A stretch of DNA of 10,400 bases, from contig USDP01000050.1 of assembly GCA_900553545.1 (NCBI GenBank), positions 1-10,400 of the forward strand, read 5' to 3'. The translations under genes were made by a program, and so were the position numbers. The notes under the pieces are model-generated. The model saw only the letters and a program-made list of their open reading frames with translations. It was not told the origin of the DNA and did no database searches. Positions 1 through 5,765 of the stretch are shown here, piece by piece. Within the stretch, counting starts at the first letter, position 1. Each line of letters starts with the position of its first letter. Origin of the DNA: an uncultured Eubacteriales bacterium. GTDB taxonomy: Bacteria; Bacillota; Clostridia; Oscillospirales; Oscillospiraceae.

Positions 1-1554
1 CTTGATGCGGTTCCAGCTCAGCTCGGACACATGAACCATGCCGTCCACGCCGCCGATGTCGACGAACGCACCATAGCTGGTCAGGGACTTGACGGTGCCG
101 TGATACTTGTTGCCAACAGCGATCTCGCTCCAGATCTTCTCCTGTGCGGCCTTGCGCTGCTCAGCAGCGACGCTGCGGATGGAGCCGACGACGCGGCGGC
201 GGGCACGGTTGACCTCGGTGATGCGGAGCTGGACGGGCTTCTTGACCATCTCGCCCAGATCGCCGCCCTTGGGCACACCAGACTGAGAAGCCGGGACGAA
301 CACGCGGACGCCCTTGACATTGACGACCAGACCGCCCTTGTTCTCTTCGGTGACGACGCCTTCGAGGACTTCCTTGCTCTCGACAGCCGCTTCGATCTCT
401 TCCCAGGCCTTGCCGGCCTCAAGACGCTTCTTGCTCAGGCGGACAACGCCCTCGCCGTCGTTGACATGGACAACGATCGCTTCGATCTCGTCGCCGACAT
501 GCACGATGTCCTCGACCTTGACGGACGGATCGCTGGTCAGATCTTCAACCGGGATGTACGCGGTGTGCTTCGTGCCAAGATCGACCTGGATCTCGGTCGA
601 GCCGATGGCCATAACGGTACCCGTGACCTTATCTCCATTATTCAAAGTCTTGAGGGACTGCTCGAGAAGCTCGGCAAAATTCTCCTCCTGTGCAGTTTCA
701 ACTTTCAGTTCTTCGCTCATTGTGTTGTTTACCTCCTTAATTATCCACGACGGCGTCGACGCGCCTGCCGTGATACCTATCGTAGCTGCGCCGGAAAAAA
801 GACCCAGATCCAGGTCGCCCGCATGATCGACCAGTGCCACCGTCCGGCAGTGCTGTTTACAGATCATGGCAAGCCTGCCCGTGTTGGCGCTGCTTGCATC
901 CCCGACGACGACCATTGCATCACATTTTCTGGAAAGCCTGATTGCTTCTTCCTGTCGCATTTCCGTAGCTCTACATATTGTATCAAAGATTTCGAGATTT
1001 GTACAGATTTTTTTTGCGATTTCGCGGCAGGAATCCCAATTTTTTTGCGTCCCGGTCGTCTGACAGACCATCGTCAGCGGCAGATCGCGCCGCGTGCCGT
1101 CAAAATCGAGCCATTTTTGCAGTTCCTCTGCGCTTTGCAGGACAACCGGTCCGGTGCAGAAGCTCGCGATGGCCCGCACCTCCGGGTGCTCCGGCGTGCC
1201 GATGATGAGGCAGCGGCGGCCTTCGCGCTCCGCCTTTTGTACGATCCGGTGGATTTTTTCCACAAACGGACACGTTGCATCGATGACTTCAAGGCCCCGT
1301 GCGGCCAGTTCCTCCTGCATCGCCTTTTCCACGCCGTGCGCCCGCAAGATGACCGTCTCACCGGGCTGCGCCTCGTCCGGCGACGCAATCTCGCGGACGC
1401 CGAGCTTCGCGAACCGCTCGACCACGTGGCGGTTGTGGATGATCGGCCCGAGCGTGACGGCGCGTTTACCGTCGCGGATGGCCTGCTCTACGAGGGAGAC
1501 CGCCCGGTCAACCCCGAAGCAGAAGCCCGCTGTCTTTGCCAGATAGATCTGCAT
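1..1554 (-). CDS. ispH-rpsA: IspH–ribosomal protein S1 fusion (HMBPP reductase / 30S S1), 3' end beyond window
   Basis: The first 278 residues are 4-hydroxy-3-methylbut-2-enyl diphosphate reductase, the last MEP-pathway enzyme, which makes IPP and DMAPP. The three iron-sulfur cysteines are visible: C12 (GFCFGV), C95 (DATCPFV) and C194 (DTICRATEMR). Also visible are H40 (GPIIHN), H73 (RAHGV), H123/E125 (HPEV), QTT at 165-167 and ASTP at 265-268. The usual NSSN motif reads SSAN, so one serine is alanine. The frame then runs without a stop into S1 (MSEELKVETAQ, residue 279 on). Its OB repeats start near S1 residues 29 and 115, and a third near 200 (YHGTVKSLTSYGAFVDIGG) is cut by the window edge. 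I checked all codons from 1554 to 1 and found no stop. ATG 1554 follows AGGCGGTGA; a TAG lies in frame at 1567-1569. IspH–S1 fusions are known in Clostridia. The start overlaps plsC by 47 nt. Confidence 0.95.
   Translation of the reverse strand, partial: MQIYLAKTAGFCFGVDRAVSLVEQAIRDGKRAVTLGPIIHNRHVVERFAKLGVREIASPDEAQPGETVILRAHGVEKAMQEELAARGLEVIDATCPFVEKIHRIVQKAEREGRRCLIIGTPEHPEVRAIASFCTGPVVLQSAEELQKWLDFDGTRRDLPLTMVCQTTGTQKNWDSCREIAKKICTNLEIFDTICRATEMRQEEAIRLSRKCDAMVVVGDASSANTGRLAMICKQHCRTVALVDHAGDLDLGLFSGAATIGITAGASTPSWIIKEVNNTMSEELKVETAQEENFAELLEQSLKTLNNGDKVTGTVMAIGSTEIQVDLGTKHTAYIPVEDLTSDPSVKVEDIVHVGDEIEAIVVHVNDGEGVVRLSKKRLEAGKAWEEIEAAVESKEVLEGVVTEENKGGLVVNVKGVRVFVPASQSGVPKGGDLGEMVKKPVQLRITEVNRARRRVVGSIRSVAAEQRKAAQEKIWSEIAVGNKYHGTVKSLTSYGAFVDIGGVDGMVHVSELSWNRIK
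718..739 (-). promoter_or_regulatory. internal Shine-Dalgarno and ATG for the S1 part of the fusion
   Basis: On the minus strand TAAGGAGGT (739-731) lies 11 nt upstream of ATG at 720-718, in frame with the IspH part. The ATG opens exactly the expected S1 N-terminus (MSEELKVE). The same bases encode the Ile-Lys-Glu-Val end of IspH, so the match may partly reflect conserved protein sequence. The match to the 16S anti-SD is nonetheless unbroken, while many start sites in this window have weaker ones. I infer that ribosomes could start here and make free S1 (240 residues within the window) as well as the fusion. The 11-nt spacing is slightly long. Confidence 0.5.
977..1005 (-). promoter_or_regulatory. 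candidate internal promoter inside the ispH part, facing rpsA
   Basis: The minus strand reads TGTACA (1005-1000, four of six matches to the -35 consensus), a 17-nt spacer, then TACAAT (982-977, five of six to the -10). An upstream TG at 985-984 makes an extended -10. Transcription would begin near 970, about 250 nt before the internal S1 start. The stretch 950-1060 is clearly AT-rich against the GC-rich flanks and uses codons such as ATA and AGA that are otherwise avoided here. This is a sequence match only; AT-rich coding sequence can mimic promoters. Confidence 0.4.
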
Positions 1555-2143
1555 GTCCGTCACCGCCTAACTTGTATATCGTCTCCAGTATCGCGTCCGC
1601 CACCGCGTGGCAGGCTGCGTGGTCGCTCTGCGAAATGTCCTCGATTTTGTATGGCGCGCCGAAATAGACGTCCACCGGACAGAACGGCGTCCGGTTCCGC
1701 GTCACATACACCGGCACGACCGGCGCGCCGCTCTCGAGCGCCATGTGGACAGCTCCGGTCTTGGCGCGGACGTGTTTATCGCCGTTGCACCGCGTCCCTT
1801 CCACGAACACGAGCAGCTTGTCTCCCGTGCGGAGCGCCTCCGTGCTCTTTTTATAGACCTCCGGCTGATGTGCACCGCGCCGGACGAAGATGATGTCGAA
1901 TTTCTCCATCACCCATCCGAGGAACGGCACACGCCGCAGCTCTTCCTTCGCCAGAATCCGGATCATCTTCGGGCTGTTCAGCGCCAGCATGATCCAGATT
2001 GGGTCTGCCATGCCGGAATGGTTCGCGCACAGCAGCGCACACCCCGCAGGAACCAGCTCCCGCCCATGGACGTGAAGAACCGGATGCCAGAAAAACAGCC
2101 CGATCCGGCAGATCCACCAGCAAAGCCGATACCAGAACGTCAT
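1508..2143 (-). CDS. plsC: 1-acyl-sn-glycerol-3-phosphate acyltransferase (PlsC family)
   Basis: A 211-residue protein of the lysophosphatidic acid acyltransferase family. It transfers an acyl chain to lysophosphatidate to make phosphatidic acid, at the cytoplasmic face of the membrane. The catalytic HX4D motif is H42-SGMA-D47, after N41. Motif II is around KEELRRVPFLGWVM plus FVRRG (66-90), motif III is FVEGTRCNGD (113-122) and motif IV is APVVPVYV (140-147). Residues 3-23 are hydrophobic and aromatic, fitting a membrane anchor. The start overlaps the cmk stop (ATGA) and follows GGAGGAAACTCGG. The last 15 or so codons overlap the ispH start by 47 nt in another frame, and the C-terminal tail (DLSGKDSGLLLRG) does not look conserved. 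The gene next to cmk and ispH is a common Clostridia arrangement. Acyl-ACP or acyl-CoA preference cannot be read from the sequence. Confidence 0.93.
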   Translation of the reverse strand: MTFWYRLCWWICRIGLFFWHPVLHVHGRELVPAGCALLCANHSGMADPIWIMLALNSPKMIRILAKEELRRVPFLGWVMEKFDIIFVRRGAHQPEVYKKSTEALRTGDKLLVFVEGTRCNGDKHVRAKTGAVHMALESGAPVVPVYVTRNRTPFCPVDVYFGAPYKIEDISQSDHAACHAVADAILETIYKLGGDGHADLSGKDSGLLLRG

Positions 2144-2814
2144 CCGAGTTTCCTCCGCACGATCTCCAGAATCTCCTGCACCGACTGCTCAATCGTGTTG
2201 CCCGACGTATCGAGCTTCACGGCGTCACGTGCGGGGCGGAGCGGCGCAATATCGCGCTCCGAGTCCTGCTTGTCCCGCTTTTTCATCTCGTCCAAAACCT
2301 GCGCGTAGCTGCTCTTGTCGCCCTTTGCCTGCAATTCCTCAAAGCGGCGGCGGGCGCGTTCCTCCGGCGAGGCTGTGAGGAAGATCTTCACGTCTGCGCG
2401 TGGCAAAACGACCGTCCCGATGTCGCGCCCGTCCATGACGACGTCGTGCTCCCGCGCGAACTGCCGCTGCATGTCGAGCAAATACTCCCGCACGCACGGC
2501 TGCGCCGACACGCCCGAGGCATAGCGGCTCATCTCCGGCGTTCGCAGCTCGGCGGTCACGTCCATGCCGTTTAAGATCATGTGCTGCACACCGTCGGCCT
2601 GATGGTCGATGACGATGTTCACATCGTCGATCAGCCGCCGGATACCGTCCGCGTCCTTCGGGCCAATGCCCATCAGCCACATGTGATAGCCAACCGTGCG
2701 GTAGATTGCGCCCGTATCGACATATAAATAGCCCAGTTTCTTCGCCGCGGCCTTGGCCATGGTGCTCTTTCCCGCGCCGCTCGGGCCGTCGATGGCGATG
2801 GCGTGATGCTTCAT
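2140..2814 (-). CDS. cmk: (d)CMP kinase (cytidylate kinase)
   Basis: A 224-residue cytosolic kinase, the usual length for bacterial Cmk. It phosphorylates CMP and dCMP with ATP, recycling the CMP released by RNA turnover and phospholipid synthesis. The P-loop GPSGAGKST is at residues 10-18. DTGAIYR (33-39) fits the nucleotide monophosphate site, followed by MDGRDIGT (127-134), the arginine-rich lid ARRRFEEL (154-161) and the conserved KKRDKQDSERDIAPL segment (178-192). ATG 2814 follows a strong AGGAGG with 7 nt spacing and overlaps the stop of the flavoprotein gene by four bases (ATGA). The longer frame reaching to 2871 lacks a better start and would only add an arginine-rich tail. The order cmk–plsC–ispH–rpsA is typical of Clostridia, and cmk–rpsA linkage is widespread in bacteria. 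Confidence 0.96.
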   Translation of the reverse strand: MKHHAIAIDGPSGAGKSTMAKAAAKKLGYLYVDTGAIYRTVGYHMWLMGIGPKDADGIRRLIDDVNIVIDHQADGVQHMILNGMDVTAELRTPEMSRYASGVSAQPCVREYLLDMQRQFAREHDVVMDGRDIGTVVLPRADVKIFLTASPEERARRRFEELQAKGDKSSYAQVLDEMKKRDKQDSERDIAPLRPARDAVKLDTSGNTIEQSVQEILEIVRRKLG

Positions 2815-4079
2815 TCCGATTCCTCCTGTGTCTGCGCAGCGGCAAGCCCGGCCGCGCGGCCGGTTGCCCATGCGATCTGTAAGTTAAATCCGCCCGTGTA
2901 GGCGTCCACGTCGAGCACCTCGCCCGCAAAATAGAGTCCCCGTACCAGCTTCGATTCCATCGTCGCCGGGTCGACCTCGCGAACCTTCACGCCGCCGGAC
3001 GTGACGATTGCGTCCTCGACCGGGGCCTTGCAGGCAATGTCAATCGTAAAATGCTTCAGGATGTCCAGCAGCGCATGCCGCTGCTGCTTCGTGACCGAGT
3101 GGACCTTTTCATCGCCCGGGATCCCACTCCGCTTGATGACCACCGGGATCATCGACCGCGGCAGCAGATCGTCCAGCGCATGGGAAAAGTCACGGTTCGC
3201 GTACTTTTCAAAGTCACGCAGCAGCCGTTCATCGAGCGTCTTTTCGTCCAGCGCAGGCTTGAGGTCGAGGTCGACCGTGAACGCCTCGCCCTTCCGGTCC
3301 ATGTGCGCGCTGGCAGACAGGACAATCGGCCCGGAGAGGCCGAAATGCGTGAACAGAAGTTCGCCGAATTCCTCAAAAACGACCTTGCCTTTGGCGTTTT
3401 TCAGCCGCAGCGTCACGTTTTTCAGGGCGAGGCCCTGCATGGCCGCGCAGTCGTGCCCGCGCTCGACGAGCGGCACGAGCGAACCGACCGGCTCCACGAT
3501 CGTGTGGCCCAAAGCCGCCGCCATCCGGTATCCGTCGCCGGTCGAGCCGGTCAGCGGGTAGGAGCAGCCGCCGGTTGCCAGAATGACTGCGTCTGCGGGG
3601 ATCGGGCCGTTCGCCGTTTTCACGCCGCACACCGCGCCGTCCTGTACGGCAATTTCCGTTGCCCGCGTATGCCGCACCTGTACGCCAGTCTGGCGCAGAT
3701 AGCGCTCCAGCGCCGCCTGAACGTCGGACGAGCGGTCGGACACCGGGAAGACGCGATTGCCGCGTTCGGTCTTCAGCGCACAGCCGTGGACTTCAAAAAA
3801 CGCCTTGGCGTCGGCAGGGGAGAAGCGCGAGAGCGCGCTATAGAGGAAGCGTGGATTCGTCGGCGTGTTTTTCAAAACGTCTTCCCACGGGCAGTCGTTC
3901 GTCACGTTGCAGCGTCCCTTGCCCGTGATGAGCAGCTTTTTGCCGAGGCGGTCGTTCGGCTCGAGCAGCGTGACCGCCGCGCCGTGCTCCGCGGCACAGC
4001 CCGCGGCCATCATCCCGGCCGCGCCGCCGCCGATGACGACGACGCGCTTATTGGACGCGCTCATAGACGTCATATTCAT
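2811..4079 (-). CDS. HI0933/BaiN-family NAD(P)/FAD-dependent oxidoreductase
   Basis: A flavoprotein of about 422 residues in the HI0933 family (also YhiN; includes BaiN). The N-terminal Rossmann motif VVVIGGGAAGMMAA (13-26) binds FAD, followed by LLITGKGRCNVTN (49-61), the family signature. ILATGGCSYPLTGSTGDG (166-183) is a second conserved block. The C-terminal FAGEVLDVDAYTGGFNLQIAWATGRAAG (384-411) closes the FAD site. The family's substrate is generally unknown. BaiN has been linked to bile acid dehydroxylation in gut clostridia, but nothing here, in neighbours or sequence, supports that role for this copy. The start is uncertain: ATGs at 4079, 4073 and 4064 are in frame, and GGAG lies 10 nt before 4079. 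All three overlap the end of the RpiR gene, so translation is probably coupled. The stop overlaps the cmk ATG. Confidence 0.9.
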   Translation of the reverse strand: MNMTSMSASNKRVVVIGGGAAGMMAAGCAAEHGAAVTLLEPNDRLGKKLLITGKGRCNVTNDCPWEDVLKNTPTNPRFLYSALSRFSPADAKAFFEVHGCALKTERGNRVFPVSDRSSDVQAALERYLRQTGVQVRHTRATEIAVQDGAVCGVKTANGPIPADAVILATGGCSYPLTGSTGDGYRMAAALGHTIVEPVGSLVPLVERGHDCAAMQGLALKNVTLRLKNAKGKVVFEEFGELLFTHFGLSGPIVLSASAHMDRKGEAFTVDLDLKPALDEKTLDERLLRDFEKYANRDFSHALDDLLPRSMIPVVIKRSGIPGDEKVHSVTKQQRHALLDILKHFTIDIACKAPVEDAIVTSGGVKVREVDPATMESKLVRGLYFAGEVLDVDAYTGGFNLQIAWATGRAAGLAAAQTQEESE

Positions 4080-4908
4080 CCCAGATGTGCTCCAGATTTT
4101 CAAAGGTCTGCGTCAGGAGCCGCTCCTGGCTCCGCCCAATCGAGACGACGAGGGCGTTGATGACGCTCATCGCCGCGACGAGCGAGTCGACCACTGACAC
4201 CATGCCGCTCTTCGCGACGAGCACGTGGTCGGCAAATTTGCCCGCCGGGGCATCCGGCTTGTCGGTGATGGCGAGCACGGTGGCCTGCCGGTCGTGCGCG
4301 TACTGCATGACCTTGACTGTCCGGCCGGAATAGCGCGGCAGGCTGATGCCGAGGACGACGTCGCCCGCGCCCACGCGCAGCATCTGCTCGAACATCTCGC
4401 TCGTCGCCGTCGAGCTGACGAGGCGGACGTTGTCAAAAAGATTGCGGAAGTAGAAGTTGAGGTAGGCGGCCAGCGCGGCGGACGAGCGCACGCCAACAAT
4501 ATAGATGTGTTTGGCCTGCAAAATGGCCTCCACACAGGCGGCCATCTCCCGCCGGTCGAGCGATTCGGCGGTGAGGCGGATGGAGTCGATGTCGCTTTGC
4601 AGCACGCTGGACACCACGTCCTGATCGCCGAAGCGGTCGTTCGCGGCCTCAATGCGCTGCACCGAGGTGAGGCGCGTGCGCACCATTTCCTGTAAGGATC
4701 GCTGCATGCTCGGATAGCCGTCGAAGCCAAGCTCGACGGCGAAGCGGACGACCGTGGACTCGGAGACCGCGACGGTTTTGCCGAGCTTGCTGGCCGTCAT
4801 GAAGGCGGCCTTGTCGTAGGATTCGAGAATGTAGTTTGCGATGCGCTTTTGTCCTTTGGAGAACGTATGTAGCTGGGCCTGAATGCGGGCCAGAATATCG
4901 GTTGACAT
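4048..4908 (-). CDS. MurR/RpiR-family transcriptional regulator
   Basis: A 286-residue regulator, the normal family length. Residues 1-77 are the RpiR helix-turn-helix domain (KGQKRIANYILE at 18-29; SKLGKTVAVSESTVVRFAVELGF around 40-62, the recognition region). Residues about 120-250 form a SIS (sugar isomerase) domain that in relatives binds a sugar phosphate: AKHIYIVGVRSSAA (132-145), GDVVLGISLPRYSGRT (182-197), VLAITDKPDAP (211-221). ATG 4908 follows GAGGAA with good spacing; an upstream TTG at 4926 is less likely because it would put that site inside the gene. It is the first gene after a clear promoter and overlaps the flavoprotein gene downstream. No sugar transport or amino-sugar gene lies in the window, so the effector and targets are unknown. 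Control of its own promoter is plausible. Confidence 0.9.
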   Translation of the reverse strand: MSTDILARIQAQLHTFSKGQKRIANYILESYDKAAFMTASKLGKTVAVSESTVVRFAVELGFDGYPSMQRSLQEMVRTRLTSVQRIEAANDRFGDQDVVSSVLQSDIDSIRLTAESLDRREMAACVEAILQAKHIYIVGVRSSAALAAYLNFYFRNLFDNVRLVSSTATSEMFEQMLRVGAGDVVLGISLPRYSGRTVKVMQYAHDRQATVLAITDKPDAPAGKFADHVLVAKSGMVSVVDSLVAAMSVINALVVSIGRSQERLLTQTFENLEHIWDEYDVYERVQ

Positions 4909-4940
4909 GGCAAGTTCCTCAATCAATAAAAATCGAATCT

Positions 4941-4969
4941 ATTTTACAGGGAAGCCCTGAAAATTGCAA
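4941..4969 (-). promoter_or_regulatory. sigma-A-type promoter for the rpiR-led run, with palindrome in the spacer
   Basis: The minus strand reads TTGCAA (4969-4964), a spacer of exactly 17 nt, then TAAAAT (4946-4941). The ATG of the RpiR gene is 33 nt downstream of the -10, with a Shine-Dalgarno in between. Inside the spacer lies CAGGG-CTT-CCCTG (4959-4947), a perfect 5-bp inverted repeat flanked by TTTT and TAAAA. A protein bound there would block RNA polymerase, so it is a good operator candidate. The binder is unknown; the RpiR protein itself is the obvious suspect by position only. Confidence 0.75.
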
Positions 4970-4980
4970 GTATTTTTGGA

Positions 4981-4998
4981 AAAATCACGAATGATTTT
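4981..4998 (-). terminator. weak terminator-like hairpin at the end of rluB
   Basis: On the minus strand AAAATCA (4998-4992), loop TTCG, TGATTTT (4987-4981) form a perfect 7-bp stem followed by one more T and then CC. It spans the rluB stop codon. Only one of the seven pairs is G-C and the U-run is short, so it would be a poor terminator. It sits where one would be expected, between rluB and the next promoter. Confidence 0.25.
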
Positions 4999-5764
4999 GA
5001 AGCATTTCCAGCTCCTCTTCCGTCAGGGAGCGATACTGGCCGGGGGCGAGATCGCCGAGGCGGAGCGGGCCTTCTGCGATGCGCTTGAGGCGTGTGACGG
5101 TCAGCCCCGCGCGCTCAGCAAGGCGGCGGATCTGCCGGTTGCGGCCCTCGTGGATCGTGATGCGGAGGAGGGCCGTGGCGGGCTTTTCGGTGCGCTCGGC
5201 GTGGCTTTCGGTGCGGCGGCTGTCCGCAGTTTGGGACGGCGCTTCAAGGTTCACACGCAGCAGCTCGACGCGGGCGGGGCTGGTCTTCCGGCCATCGATC
5301 TCGAGCGGTTCGGCGAGCGACCGCTCCGCGCCGGGCGCATAGTGGCTGACCCAGAGCAGATAGACCTTTTCGATCTCCTGCTTCGGGTGCATCAGGCGGT
5401 TGGCCAGCTCGCCGTCGTTCGTCAGGAGCAGCAGCCCCTCGGAGTTGAGGTCGAGCCGCCCAACGGGGTAGACGCGCTCCGGCAGATCCGCGACGAGATC
5501 GGCCACGGTCCTGCGGCCCTTTTCGTCCGAGAGCGTGGTCACATAGCCGCGCGGCTTGTTTAGCATCATATATAGATGCTCCGGCGCGGCCCGCTTCAGG
5601 CGCACGCCGTCGACCTCGATGACGTCGGTCTGCTCGTCGGCGGTGTCGCCGAGCTGGGCGGTGTTGCCGTTGACGCGGACGCGGCGCGCGGTGATCAGCT
5701 CCTCGGCTTTGCGCCGGGAGGCGACGCCGTGACGAGATAAAATTTTTTGCAAGCGTTCTTCCAT
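4985..5764 (-). CDS. rluB: RsuA/RluB-family 23S rRNA pseudouridine synthase
   Basis: A 259-residue RNA-modifying enzyme that turns a specific uridine in rRNA into pseudouridine. Residues 2-48 are the S4 RNA-binding domain (RLQKILSRHGVASRRKAEEL, RVRVNG). The catalytic domain follows: LNKPRGYVTTLSD (68-80), GRLDLNSEGLLLLTNDG (102-118) with D105 as catalytic aspartate, HPKQEIEKVY (126-135) and IHEGRNRQIRRL (204-215). The neighbourhood (after dacF and scpA/B) matches B. subtilis rluB rather than rluF or rsuA. A charged, low-complexity stretch at about 172-196 sits between two conserved strands and looks like an insertion. ATG 5764 follows GGAG inside the end of dacF and starts 1 nt after its stop; the frame extends upstream to 5878 without a better start. 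Confidence 0.93.
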   Translation of the reverse strand: MEERLQKILSRHGVASRRKAEELITARRVRVNGNTAQLGDTADEQTDVIEVDGVRLKRAAPEHLYMMLNKPRGYVTTLSDEKGRRTVADLVADLPERVYPVGRLDLNSEGLLLLTNDGELANRLMHPKQEIEKVYLLWVSHYAPGAERSLAEPLEIDGRKTSPARVELLRVNLEAPSQTADSRRTESHAERTEKPATALLRITIHEGRNRQIRRLAERAGLTVTRLKRIAEGPLRLGDLAPGQYRSLTEEELEMLQNHS

Positions 5765-5765
5765 G

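Noticed and set aside
718..1554. Separate ispH and rpsA genes
   Set aside because: No stop codon separates them: all codons from 1554 to 718 and on to 1 are open, and the known Clostridia fusion has the same layout. The S1 ATG is kept only as a possible internal start.
31..1893. A 620-codon plus-strand open frame opposite ispH–rpsA and plsC
   Set aside because: It is the antisense reading of codon-biased GC-rich genes, in register with the fusion gene's codons. Its product has no recognisable domain and turns arginine/proline-rich at the end. The minus-strand genes are clearly real.
3051..4160. A 369-codon plus-strand open frame opposite the flavoprotein gene
   Set aside because: The product is Arg/His/Ala-rich with no motif, while the opposite strand encodes a well-recognised flavoprotein.
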